A stretch of DNA of 30,763 nucleotides from a virus. This document shows positions 6,141-14,054 of this stretch, in pieces. The DNA is taken from IMG/VR virus record IMGVR_UViG_3300035114_000006, positions 1 to 30,763 of that record; one strand, 5' to 3'. The position numbers and the translations under genes are program-made. Below the pieces are notes generated by a model. That model saw nothing but the letters and a program-made list of their open reading frames with translations, did no database searches and was not told where the DNA came from. Each line of letters begins with the position of its first letter. Positions within the stretch are counted from its first letter, which is position 1.

Positions 6141-6458
6141 ATGAGACGCGCCGCCAAAGTCGACACCAACCAAGCAGCCGTTGTCGATGCCCTTCGGCGC
6201 GCCGGTTGTTCCGTGCAATGCCTGCACGCGGTCGGCGGCGGCGTGCCCGATCTGCTCGTGGGCCGCGAAGTCCCCACGGGCGGCCCGTTCGGTCGCGAGC
6301 GTCGGACGTTCCTGATCGAGGTTAAGGACGGCGCGCGGCCGCCGTCGGAACGCAAGCTCACGCCGGATCAGGTTCTATGGCATCGCGAGTGGCGCGGACA
6401 TGTGGCGGTCGCGGAGAGTGTCGAGGACGCGCTAAGAGCCGTCGGATTGCTGCCATGA
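6141..6458 (+). CDS. VRR-NUC family nuclease
   Basis: A 105-residue protein with the VRR-NUC version of the PD-(D/E)xK fold: N-terminal helix with Gln11, then GGGVPDLLVG (Asp37) and FLIEVKDG (Glu60, Lys62), then a helix with LTPDQVLWH. Stand-alone VRR-NUC proteins are common in phages and act as structure-specific nucleases, for example on Holliday or flap DNA. The start is set by GGAAGG upstream of ATG 6141. It heads a four-gene plus-strand operon divergent from the regulator. It may supply the nuclease missing beside the annealing protein. Confidence 0.8.
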   Translation: MRRAAKVDTNQAAVVDALRRAGCSVQCLHAVGGGVPDLLVGREVPTGGPFGRERRTFLIEVKDGARPPSERKLTPDQVLWHREWRGHVAVAESVEDALRAVGLLP

Positions 6459-6682
6459 GCGATGACCTCATCCCGATGATCGACCCTGGCCCCGACAGTG
6501 ACTTGCGGGCATTCATCGAACAATTGGAGGCGCGCGCCTTCGCGATGGCTGGCATCAGTGAACCAAGCATAGACTGGGCGCGCACTGGGGGCCTAAGCTC
6601 GGCAGCCGCGCTGCGTGAGTGGGTCGAGATCGTCGAGGGCCGATTGCTGGCCAGGTTCGTTGCTAACATGAGGGGACGATGA
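6455..6682 (+). CDS. 75-residue unknown protein
   Basis: Coupled to the nuclease by ATGA at 6455. Acidic N-terminus with a helical region (LRAFIEQLEARAFAMAG) and a C-terminal helix. No motif recognised; the tight overlaps at both ends support it being real. Confidence 0.6.
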   Translation: MSDDLIPMIDPGPDSDLRAFIEQLEARAFAMAGISEPSIDWARTGGLSSAAALREWVEIVEGRLLARFVANMRGR

Positions 6683-7218
6683 ACGACGAGAAGGCAAAGG
6701 CGGAACAGAAGCTGATCGACGAGGCGGCGCGCATCGCTCGCGAAGTCGGGGCGACGCCGGAGATGGTGGACGCGGCCATCGCGGCTGATCGGAGGGTGCA
6801 GAGCGACGAAAAGCCGAGTCCGGGGTCGCAATATCTGGGCGATTCGTGGATCAAGAGCGACGGGACGCAAATGCAAGGGCGCGAACCTGCGGCCATGCCA
6901 CGCGACGAGAGGCCGCGCCCGAGTCCCGGCCCGTGGCGATGGAGAAAGCACCGCGACGAGGTCGACGGCATGCTCGAAGACGCCACGGGACGCGGCATCA
7001 TCGCCCCGAGCATCTACGACGGCGTGATCATCGAGCCGGCCGATGCCGCCCTGATTGCCGACGCCTGGCAGCTGCCGCAGCTTCGCGAGCTGCTGGACGA
7101 ACTGGCGAGCATCGCCGAACAGGCCGCGCAAATGCTCAACGTCGTCGGTATCACAGAAGCGGATGGTCCGGTCGGGCGGGCGCGCGCCCTGCTCGACGAG
7201 AAGAAGGGAACACCATGA
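6679..7218 (+). CDS. SPGPW-type phage protein, 179 residues
   Basis: Coupled by ATGA. The first ~55 residues are a helical domain. Residues about 80-125 carry a PSPGPWRWR motif leading to IIEPADAALIADAWQLPQLRELLDEL, the pattern of a common phage family that pairs an SPGPW beta-unit with an ALIADAP-type helix; function unknown. The next gene carries a second copy of the same unit, and the phrase DEKPSPG occurs in both, so the two probably arose by duplication. Confidence 0.7.
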   Translation: MNDEKAKAEQKLIDEAARIAREVGATPEMVDAAIAADRRVQSDEKPSPGSQYLGDSWIKSDGTQMQGREPAAMPRDERPRPSPGPWRWRKHRDEVDGMLEDATGRGIIAPSIYDGVIIEPADAALIADAWQLPQLRELLDELASIAEQAAQMLNVVGITEADGPVGRARALLDEKKGTP

Positions 7219-7520
7219 GCGACGAGAAGCCGAGTCCCGGCCCGTGGGTGACGCGAGAGTGGCCGAATGAAGCCGCAGGATGGTTTGTATACCGCGAGAG
7301 CGGCGGCACCCTGATCGCCGAAAATGTCTACAAGGCTCCCGACGCTGCCCTGATCGCCGACGCGCCGGCCATGCTGGAGTTGCTACGAAAACTGGAGCGT
7401 TCGCACACGTGCATGGCGCCCGGCACCCGCGTAGGAGACTGCCCAGAATGCGGGCAATATTGCGGGCACGAATGGGACTGTCAGCTCGGCGCCCTGCTCG
7501 ATAAGCACGGGAGGGGCTGA
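7215..7520 (+). CDS. SPGPW-type phage protein with C-terminal Cys cluster
   Basis: Coupled by ATGA. The 101-residue protein starts with EKPSPGPWVTREW, followed by DAALIADAPAMLELLRKL, the same unit as its upstream neighbour. The C-terminus adds CMAPG, then GDCPECGQYCGHEWDC, a probable zinc-binding addition. Last gene of the plus-strand operon; it converges on the next minus-strand gene with a one-base gap. Confidence 0.7.
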   Translation: MSDEKPSPGPWVTREWPNEAAGWFVYRESGGTLIAENVYKAPDAALIADAPAMLELLRKLERSHTCMAPGTRVGDCPECGQYCGHEWDCQLGALLDKHGRG

Positions 7521-7521
7521 T

Positions 7522-7854
7522 CTACTTCCAGACCTTCGCGAGCACGATGCCGGCTATCGACACGGCCAACGCCGCCAGCGCGAGCAGCAGGCTCAACATC
7601 CATTTCATCGAGCTGATTCTGACGGCCAGCGACGCTATCGTTTTCTCGACGCCGGAGATCGCGACCTTCAGCGCTCCGATCGCCTCCGCGTCCTCGACCC
7701 GGTGATCGGCCAGCTCCTTTCGCAGTCCCGCCTGGCTGTCCTGGCGATCTTTATCGGCCTCTTCCAAGTCCTTCACCCTCCCGTCGATTGATTCGACCTT
7801 TTGGGAGAGTACGGCCAGGTCTGTGGATTCTTCCCGGGCTTTTCGGGGGCTCAT
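7522..7854 (-). CDS. coiled-coil protein with C-terminal membrane anchor
   Basis: A 110-residue protein: an acidic/basic coiled coil over residues 10-75, then one transmembrane helix (about 84-106, MLSLLLALAALAVSIAGIVL) and a short basic tail. This resembles XhlA-type and other holin-associated phage proteins. It lies at the end of the leftward late region after two other small membrane proteins, so a lysis role is plausible. No ribosome site is obvious before ATG 7854. Confidence 0.6.
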   Translation of the reverse strand: MSPRKAREESTDLAVLSQKVESIDGRVKDLEEADKDRQDSQAGLRKELADHRVEDAEAIGALKVAISGVEKTIASLAVRISSMKWMLSLLLALAALAVSIAGIVLAKVWK

Positions 7855-7892
7855 GGTCGAAATCGTCCGATGTAATGTATCGTCACGTCACT

Positions 7893-8159
7893 TCACGGTG
7901 ACCACGCCGGCGGGCGCGCGATCGGCAAGCACGACATGAACGGCGGGCACGTGCGCAGCGCCTTCACGATCGGGATCAGATCGGCCGCCTCCGCCGTGTG
8001 CAGCAACAGCGTGCGCTCGAGCGCTTCGACCTTGCCGGCCAGGATCGGAACCTGCGCGCACGTCGTCGCGGCCTCGCTATATCGCGATCCGGCCCAGAAG
8101 ACCGCGCCGGCGAGCGAGCCGAGAAGGCCGAGCAGGGGGGCAACGCGCCACAGGTTCAC
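7893..8159 (-). CDS. 88-residue membrane protein, possible spanin-like
   Basis: The GTG at 8159 overlaps the stop of the 37-residue gene upstream (GTGA). An N-terminal transmembrane helix (about 6-24, VAPLLGLLGSLAGAVFWAG) is followed by a helical region (LAGKVEALERTLLLHTAEAADL) and a Cys-containing tail (CPPFMSC). N-terminal anchor plus periplasmic coil is the layout of an inner-membrane spanin, but the coil is short and no lipoprotein partner overlaps it. Confidence 0.55.
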   Translation of the reverse strand: MNLWRVAPLLGLLGSLAGAVFWAGSRYSEAATTCAQVPILAGKVEALERTLLLHTAEAADLIPIVKALRTCPPFMSCLPIARPPAWSP

Positions 8160-8269
8160 TGGAACTCCGCGATCACTTCCTTGAGGCCATCGATACACAT
8201 GTGCGAGAGACCGCACAGGGCAGGGACGACCAGCGCGACGACGATACATGCCCCGCGGATCGTCGTCAC
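8156..8269 (-). CDS. 37-residue membrane microprotein
   Basis: A short frame with GTGA overlaps at both ends: GTG 8269-8267 overlaps the esterase stop, and its TGA at 8158-8156 overlaps the next GTG. It encodes one hydrophobic segment (ACIVVALVVPALCGLSHM) with a short charged tail. The precise coupling on both sides argues it is translated. It could be a small holin-like or holin-modulating protein. Confidence 0.5.
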   Translation of the reverse strand: MTTIRGACIVVALVVPALCGLSHMCIDGLKEVIAEFQ

Positions 8270-8994
8270 GCGAATGCTATCTTCGAGAACGCGACCGCAC
8301 TGAGCCACAGTTTGCCGTTGTCGTTCGGGTGAATCCCATCCGACGTCAAGATCGATGGCCCGGACGCAACGTTGCTCAGATTGTTAGCCTGTTCCCACTG
8401 CCACAGTGTGGCGCGAGGGTTCGCAAAGCACACGCTGAGCGTATCGCACGTCGTCTGCAGCGCCGCTGTCTTCGAGTCGATGAGCGCGTCATCCGCGTTG
8501 TTTCCGACAGGGCCTGTCGTCCAGAGCTCGCCATGCGTAAGGGCGGCGACGAAAAGCAGCCGCACGCTCGGTATCGCCGCGCGCGTCTGGGTAATGATGG
8601 TCGTGAGGTCGGTCTGGCTCTGCAGGTCCGTGCGAAACCCGTTGATGACGTCGTTGATCTCGCAGGCGATGATCACGACGGTCGGGTTGTACTGCGTGAT
8701 CCTGCCCGGCACGTCAGCGGCGATGTTGAAGAGCCGATTGCCGCTTACCCCAGAGTTGACCCATGTCACCGGGCTTGCCGGAGGTCCAGGCGGCGATACA
8801 TATGGAGGCGCCACCCGAACGGCGGCCTGCCCGGCTAATACCGTCGCATAACCAGGGTAGTTCGGCGCGGGAACCGCGAAGGCTCGCGTTACCGAGTCCT
8901 GCAGCGGCACGTACGACCCGATCTCAACCAGCGAATCGCCGACGATCACGATCGTATCGCCGCGCCGTATCGTGACCGTGGATGGCGACGGCAT
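8266..8994 (-). CDS. SGNH/GDSL-family hydrolase, probable tail esterase
   Basis: A 242-residue protein with SGNH-hydrolase blocks in order. Block I has GDSL with nucleophile Ser21, block II has Gly in NSGVSGN, block III is CEIND (Asn and Asp kept, but the usual Gly is Glu), and block V is DGIHPND with Asp219 and His222. Such enzymes in phages usually deacetylate surface polysaccharide during adsorption. It lies after the lectin-like and appendage genes, fitting a virion-associated esterase. No signal peptide is seen. Confidence 0.8.
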   Translation of the reverse strand: MPSPSTVTIRRGDTIVIVGDSLVEIGSYVPLQDSVTRAFAVPAPNYPGYATVLAGQAAVRVAPPYVSPPGPPASPVTWVNSGVSGNRLFNIAADVPGRITQYNPTVVIIACEINDVINGFRTDLQSQTDLTTIITQTRAAIPSVRLLFVAALTHGELWTTGPVGNNADDALIDSKTAALQTTCDTLSVCFANPRATLWQWEQANNLSNVASGPSILTSDGIHPNDNGKLWLSAVAFSKIAFA

Positions 8995-9000
8995 GGCCTG

Positions 9001-9855
9001 TTACGCGGCGATGCCCCACTTGCTCGACAGGTACGCGCGCGCGGCTGCAACAACGGCGGTGGATTGGATCGTGTCGTACCAGAGACACTCACCGATGAAC
9101 GACTGGTGCTGGAATCCGATCGATACGCCAGCGGAGCCCGTCTCGGCGCCAATGCCGCCGGTGCCGTTATTCTGCGTCACTACGCCCGGGACGCCGTTGC
9201 GCGTGAACGTGGGGAGATGGGCGGTCACTCCGTCAAAGCCAAACTCGACCAGGACGTTCCCCGCGGTCCAGTCGGGAAGTGATTGCACGCTGTTCGTGCC
9301 GTTCAGGTTGTAAACGACCGTAGTAGGGGAAATCCCTACCCCGGCAGTGACTGCATAGCCCTCGCTGAACGTACTCCCTGAGTACAGGATGAACCCGGAC
9401 GAGATCGAGGCGCCCACGGTCATCACGAGGAAGATGTGACGGGGGGCCGAAATCGCCACGGGGCGCAGGGGGCCGCTATAGATCTTGTTGGCGGCGAACA
9501 GCAACGCCGGCCGGCCGTTGATGCCGCCCGTAGAGAACAGCGCCTGAAGGTTGCCCGTGGCCTGTGTGACGTCGTTGCCAGCCGCTTGCGATCCCTTGTT
9601 CTTCCAGGTCTGGACCGCCTGCCCGCCCGTCAGAGTCGTGTTGCCATGGAGATCGATGTCGAATCCGTCGAGCCAGAACGGCAGGTGCGCCAGATTGGGC
9701 GGCGTCGTGGAAACAAGGGCACTTGCGAAGACATCGAACGGGCGCCCATCGCTGGATACTTGCAGTTGCCCGGAGACACGGGCCAATCGCGTCCCCGACG
9801 CCGGCCCTACCTCCGGAGGCGATCCATTGTCTACAAGGTCTACGAAGTTGCTCAT
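9001..9855 (-). CDS. LamG/concanavalin-like appendage protein
   Basis: A 284-residue protein coupled by ATGA to the gene upstream. After a ~55-residue N-terminal part, the segment from about 58 onward is beta-rich and lectin-like (LPFWLDGFDIDLHGNTTLTGG, VQTWKNKGS, RPALLFAANKIYSG, IFLVMTVGA, GECLWYDTIQS). This is the pattern of LamG-like jelly-roll domains on phage fibres that bind glycans. It lies between a small appendage protein and the esterase. Receptor binding is an inference from fold pattern and position. Confidence 0.65.
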   Translation of the reverse strand: MSNFVDLVDNGSPPEVGPASGTRLARVSGQLQVSSDGRPFDVFASALVSTTPPNLAHLPFWLDGFDIDLHGNTTLTGGQAVQTWKNKGSQAAGNDVTQATGNLQALFSTGGINGRPALLFAANKIYSGPLRPVAISAPRHIFLVMTVGASISSGFILYSGSTFSEGYAVTAGVGISPTTVVYNLNGTNSVQSLPDWTAGNVLVEFGFDGVTAHLPTFTRNGVPGVVTQNNGTGGIGAETGSAGVSIGFQHQSFIGECLWYDTIQSTAVVAAARAYLSSKWGIAA

Positions 9856-10286
9856 GAGCCGATCGCCTTTCCGTTCACGTAGACTTCGAGCTGTCCTGAT
9901 CCGCTCGTGTTCGTGTACCTGAAGCGCAGATACGTGCAGCTCATGGCGAGCTTGGTCGGGTTGAAGCCGAAGAGGCAGTTGCTGGCGGACCCGGCCGGGT
10001 TCGTGATCGTGCCATCGACCGCCGACGTGACCGATTGCCACGTCCCGACTCGGATCGGCGTGCCGTTCATGTTGGTCGTGTTCGGCAGGAAGCTATTGCT
10101 CACCTCAACGGTGAACGTCCCGGTCGGAGTACCGGTCCACGCGCAGTCAAACGAGATGTTGTCGATCTCGTCGATGTCGATGATCCGGGAGATGACCCCG
10201 GTTCCGGTCATGTTGTTGGTCCCGAAGGCGCCGATCAGGTGCCCCGCTTCGTTGCCTCCCAATGCGCCGATCTTGGACTTGGCCAT
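9852..10286 (-). CDS. 144-residue beta-rich appendage protein
   Basis: Starts MAKSKIGALGG and consists mostly of beta segments (DNISFDCAWTGTPTGTFTVEVSNS, TWQSVTSAVDGTI, YLRFRYTNTSGSGQLEVYVNGKA). Proteins of this kind are often found among tail-appendage genes. It opens a new cassette behind the leader element at 10301-10320, and ATG 10286 is preceded by GGGTAGAGGG as ribosome site. Exact role unknown. Confidence 0.65.
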   Translation of the reverse strand: MAKSKIGALGGNEAGHLIGAFGTNNMTGTGVISRIIDIDEIDNISFDCAWTGTPTGTFTVEVSNSFLPNTTNMNGTPIRVGTWQSVTSAVDGTITNPAGSASNCLFGFNPTKLAMSCTYLRFRYTNTSGSGQLEVYVNGKAIGS

Positions 10287-10300
10287 GCGCCCTCTACCCA

Positions 10301-10320
10301 GGCGCGACCGGCACCGAAAC
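10301..10320 (-). promoter_or_regulatory. late leader element, copy 1
   Basis: Minus strand begins GTTTCGGTGCCG and ends GCGCC. It starts directly after the upstream stop codon and ends 14 bases before the ATG at 10286. GGTGC and GCGCC can pair around the 5-base loop CGGTC. Confidence 0.75.
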
Positions 10321-11097
10321 CTACTTGTCGGCCCGTGCGGACGGCGGCGAGAGCATATTCGCCATCCGACTCTCCTGAGGCTGCTGGGCCCGCGCCTGCT
10401 GAGCGGCCTGCTGCTTGTAGGCCGATGCCGCGGCCAGCCCGCGCGTCACGGTCGGGTCGATGTGGGGCGAGCCCGAGAGCGTGGACAGGGCCAGGGAGAA
10501 AGGCGGTTCGTAGCTCGGCGCCCGGGCCTGCTCGGCGGCGATCCGGTCACCGATCGCGTCCACGATGGCCGCGTGCAGCGTCGGGTAGCAGGACGCCAGC
10601 GCGCGCGCCTGGGGCGCCAGCAGCGCGCCGGAGTCGACCAGGCCGAAGACGCCCAGCGGCTTGTCCACGATCAGAAGCTCGAACTCGAACTGGGTGAGCG
10701 CCATCTCGGACGGCGGCCGCTGGACCGACCCCAGTAGCTGCCGCTCGGGCGCCACCGGGTAGCGGCCCTGGAGGTAGGCCCAGGACCGGCCAGCGCATGC
10801 CAGGTAGGCCCCGGCGTCGTCGTGGTCGGCCGGGGGGAAGTTACCGATCACGGCCGCCAGCTGGTCCTCGTCGGGGGGCATCGTGAAGGCGTCCAGGAAG
10901 CCGTCATAGTCCACGGCGTCGTCCGGCATGGCATCGGCATCGAGCGTGCCCAGGACGAGCTTGGACGCGAGCAGGCGCAGCTTGGCGGGCACGTCGTCGG
11001 CCTGGTTCAGTTGGCCGGTCGTTACCTTACCCGGGGGGCGCGTCAGGAACGGCCGGACGCCGGTCACGGCCATGATGCATTCGCCGCGGTCGATCAT
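10321..11097 (-). CDS. putative virion protein, 258 residues
   Basis: Coupled by ATGA to the ejection-type gene upstream. The central part is helical and acidic (LDADAMPDDAVDYDGFLDAF; ALTQFEFELLIVD); the C-terminal 40 residues are rich in Gln and Ala. No family recognised. The block of Ala/Gln-rich genes between tail hub and appendages is typical of internal or ejection proteins in podoviruses, so that is the working guess. Confidence 0.6.
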   Translation of the reverse strand: MIDRGECIMAVTGVRPFLTRPPGKVTTGQLNQADDVPAKLRLLASKLVLGTLDADAMPDDAVDYDGFLDAFTMPPDEDQLAAVIGNFPPADHDDAGAYLACAGRSWAYLQGRYPVAPERQLLGSVQRPPSEMALTQFEFELLIVDKPLGVFGLVDSGALLAPQARALASCYPTLHAAIVDAIGDRIAAEQARAPSYEPPFSLALSTLSGSPHIDPTVTRGLAAASAYKQQAAQQARAQQPQESRMANMLSPPSARADK

Positions 11098-12602
11098 GGG
11101 GCCGCCGGCGCCATGACGGGGACGGTCATAGGAGGCGCCGCCGGTGCCGCGCCGCGCGCCTTGCGCAGGGACGCGATAGCGGAGATGGACGCCGGCGCCA
11201 CGCCCGCGCTGAGCGCCTCGCTGACGAGGTCCGGCGTCACCACTGGGGCGGCGTAGAGGCGCGCGAGCGCCCGATCGACGGTCGCCGCCGCCGCTGCGGG
11301 CGCGCGCACGAACGGCGTGATCGCGACCCTGGCGGCCGACCGCACGGGGTGCGCCATGGCGTCCGTGAAGCGCTGCGCCGCGCTGGGCGCGAAGCGTTGG
11401 GCGATCGCCTGGGCTTTCGTGATCGGCTCGAGGGTCTTCAAGATGCGAAAGTCCTTCGTCGCCGCCGCCAGCGTCTTGGACGCCTCCCCGGCGGCCGGGT
11501 TGGCCTTCGCGGCGGCGGCGATCCGGTCGTCCAGTAGGTCGTCCAGCGCGCCGGCCGTGCGCCGCGCGAGCAGCTTGCCCGCCGCCGGGGACAGCTCCAC
11601 GGAGTTTCCCGCGAAGCCGACGGCCTGGAGGTCGGACACCTTGCCGTGCAGCGCCTTGGCGGTCAGCGGCGCCGATGCCTTGCCGCCGTTCACGCTCCAG
11701 AAGCTGCGCATGTACCTGAACAGCTGGTCGGCCATCGGCCGCGTGGTTTCGTTGCCGGCGAGTTCCTTGCGGAGCCCCTCCAGCTTCGCCATGGCCTCGC
11801 CCAGCGTCGCGCTGCCCTCGGGCGCCGCGCTGATCACGTCGAGCGCGTTGCCCATCTTGGCGCCGGCCTGGGCGATCGCGGCCTGATTCGCCGCGCGCGC
11901 CGCGGCGCCGTCCTTCAGGTCGGGAATGTTGTAGCGCTTGATCACGTCGGCCGTGTCGTTGGCGCCGATGCCCTCGAGCTTGGCCAGCGTCTTCTGCTTG
12001 CCCGCACCATTCGCCGCCTGCGCGAATTCCTGGAACGTGCGCTCGGACACGCGCTTCGCCGCGCCCTGGAGGGTCGGCGGTAGCGCCGCTAGCCCGCCGC
12101 CGAGTGCGGCGCCGATGGCGATGTCCTTTGCCGATCCGCCCTGCATCGCGGTCTGGGTGCCGCCGGCGACGGCGCCGGTTGTTCCGGCAGTGACGACCGG
12201 CCCAGCGCCAAGCGCGGCGGCGCCAGCCCCGGCCAGCGCGCCCGCGCCGGCGCCGACGACGCCGGTCGCGATCATGTTGGCCAGCGGATCGCCGGCAAAC
12301 GGGTTGTTCTCGGTCATCCGCCGTTCGCGCTCGACGTCGCGGAGATCCACCGAGTCGGGCTCGAGGAACGCGGGTGCGCCCGGCTCGGGCGGCTTGCCGG
12401 CAGCAGCGCGGCGTGCGTTCGGCCCCATGTTTTGGGGCGGCGCTACGGCGTCCACGTCGAAGTCCTCGGCGGGGATGGTCTTGCCCGGAGCCGTCTCCGG
12501 CGCGGCGATACGCTTCGTGGGCGTCTTGCCGCGAACGAAGGGGCCGGCCGGGGCGGCGCCGTGTTCGGCGTTGAAGGCGTCGATGTCGAAATCGTCGGCC
12601 AT
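11094..12602 (-). CDS. ejection-type protein with glycine-zipper membrane region
   Basis: A 502-residue protein; ATG 12602 overlaps the upstream stop (TGATG), with GTG 12605 as alternative. Residues about 110-176 are a long Gly/Ala stretch (VGAGAGALAGAGAAALGAG and GAALGGGLAAL), a glycine-zipper pattern able to insert into membrane. The rest is helical. DFDIDAF near the N-terminus is repeated as DFDVDAV at about 47. Podovirus ejection proteins form a conduit across the envelope for the genome; the composition and position between tail hub and appendages fit. Confidence 0.65.
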   Translation of the reverse strand: MADDFDIDAFNAEHGAAPAGPFVRGKTPTKRIAAPETAPGKTIPAEDFDVDAVAPPQNMGPNARRAAAGKPPEPGAPAFLEPDSVDLRDVERERRMTENNPFAGDPLANMIATGVVGAGAGALAGAGAAALGAGPVVTAGTTGAVAGGTQTAMQGGSAKDIAIGAALGGGLAALPPTLQGAAKRVSERTFQEFAQAANGAGKQKTLAKLEGIGANDTADVIKRYNIPDLKDGAAARAANQAAIAQAGAKMGNALDVISAAPEGSATLGEAMAKLEGLRKELAGNETTRPMADQLFRYMRSFWSVNGGKASAPLTAKALHGKVSDLQAVGFAGNSVELSPAAGKLLARRTAGALDDLLDDRIAAAAKANPAAGEASKTLAAATKDFRILKTLEPITKAQAIAQRFAPSAAQRFTDAMAHPVRSAARVAITPFVRAPAAAAATVDRALARLYAAPVVTPDLVSEALSAGVAPASISAIASLRKARGAAPAAPPMTVPVMAPAAP

Positions 12603-14050
12603 CACTGGGCCCCGAGTTGCAGGTTTATGTTCGCAATCGCGCGGCGGGCGGCCGGTATGCGGGGATCGCCGGGATGCTGCTCGATCCAGGCCGCCGCGCG
12701 TACGATCTTCGCCTTCAGGGCCTGCTTATCGGCAGGCGCGGCGGCAGGCGTGCCAGCGGCGCGCGGCGCGCGCTCGACGAACTTGCCCCAGGAGTCTACG
12801 TCCTGGAGGATGTTCTTGGAGCGCATGGCACGATCTCCAGGCGCGTCCGACACCTTCGGCTTGAACTTGTTGCGGAAGTCGACGGCCTCTCCCTTGCCGA
12901 TCGCGGCGCCGGACTCGAGACGTCCGATCGCCTGATCTGCCCGGTGCAGGTTGTCGATGTACTCCTTGGCCAGCGGACTGACGCCAGTCTCGGAGTCGAT
13001 CCCGGCCTTGGCCAGGATCGCCGTCCACGCCGGGCTTTCCTTCATCCAGTCTTCGCTCGACGTCGCGACCGAGATCGCCTTGACGTCGGCGTCGCTCAGT
13101 TCTGGCATCTTCTCGGCCAGCCACTTACCGTGCTGCTTCAGGATGTCGAACTGCGCCGCGTTCTTCTCGGCCTCGACTCCCGCGCCGGCGCCCGCCTTGG
13201 CGCTGGTGACTTGCGTCTCCGCGTGGCGCTGCTGCTGGGCGGTCTTCTGCTCGTCCTGGTGAAACTGCTGCTCGTAGCGCTGCTTCGCGGCCAGGTCCTT
13301 CTCGGTGGCCTTCTGAAGTAGGCCCTGCGTCACCACGTTGTTCTGCGCCTGCGCCAGCGGCACGCCCGCGCGGGTCGCCTCGGCCTGGGCCTTCGCCGCG
13401 ACGGCCTTGTAAGCGGCGGCGTGCTTCACCTCGAGCGCGGCCAGGTCGTGTTGCAGGGCGCCGTACAGGTCCTGCACGCCAGAACGCTTCATGCTCGCGA
13501 TCTTCTCGCGGCTAGCAAGCTGCATCTTCTGCATCTCGAAATCGCGATCGATGTCGCGCTGGATCTTCTGCAACGCCATGTTCGGGCCGCCGAGCATGCC
13601 GGCGGCGAAGGCGCCAAACGCCATCTGGATCTTGGCGCCGATCTTGTGACCCGTTGACATCGAGCCCCAGTAGTCGTGGAACTGGAAATCCTTGATCTTC
13701 TGCTCTTCGGTTGCGGCGGCGGCGTCCGCCCTGGCGATCCGGGCCAGGTACGCATCGCGCACGCGAGACGACTCTTCGGCGGCGGCGGCTTGCTGAACCG
13801 CCTCGGCGTCAGCGGCGGCGGCCTTCGCGTTGGCCTCAGTCGCCAGCGCATCGCCGACGGCGGCCTGCGCGTTGGCCGTGGCCTGCGTCTGCGCGACGTC
13901 GGCCTTTGCCGCTTGGTCGGCCGCCAGCGACGGCAGAATGCCGCTGGTCCCCTCGCCCTTCGTGTTCCCCGTGGTCGTACCGGTGCCCTGCGTCTCCGTC
14001 GTGACCGGAGGCATCTGGGCGGTGGGCGTCAGGTTGATATCGACGGCCAC
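12602..14050 (-). CDS. Ala/Gln-rich internal virion (ejection) protein
   Basis: A 482-residue, mostly helical protein. A Thr/Pro-rich N-terminal stretch is followed by long Ala-rich coiled coils (residues ~45-125 and ~200-320) around a less charged region (KIGAKIQMAFGAFAAGMLGG, ~138-157) that could associate with membrane. The C-terminal domain contains WIEQHPGDPRIPAARRAIANI. GTG 14050 follows the preceding stop by four bases; no ribosome site is evident, suggesting coupled translation. The composition is typical of ejection proteins; no enzymatic motif is seen. Confidence 0.65.
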   Translation of the reverse strand: MAVDINLTPTAQMPPVTTETQGTGTTTGNTKGEGTSGILPSLAADQAAKADVAQTQATANAQAAVGDALATEANAKAAAADAEAVQQAAAAEESSRVRDAYLARIARADAAAATEEQKIKDFQFHDYWGSMSTGHKIGAKIQMAFGAFAAGMLGGPNMALQKIQRDIDRDFEMQKMQLASREKIASMKRSGVQDLYGALQHDLAALEVKHAAAYKAVAAKAQAEATRAGVPLAQAQNNVVTQGLLQKATEKDLAAKQRYEQQFHQDEQKTAQQQRHAETQVTSAKAGAGAGVEAEKNAAQFDILKQHGKWLAEKMPELSDADVKAISVATSSEDWMKESPAWTAILAKAGIDSETGVSPLAKEYIDNLHRADQAIGRLESGAAIGKGEAVDFRNKFKPKVSDAPGDRAMRSKNILQDVDSWGKFVERAPRAAGTPAAAPADKQALKAKIVRAAAWIEQHPGDPRIPAARRAIANINLQLGAQ

Positions 14051-14054
14051 GGCG

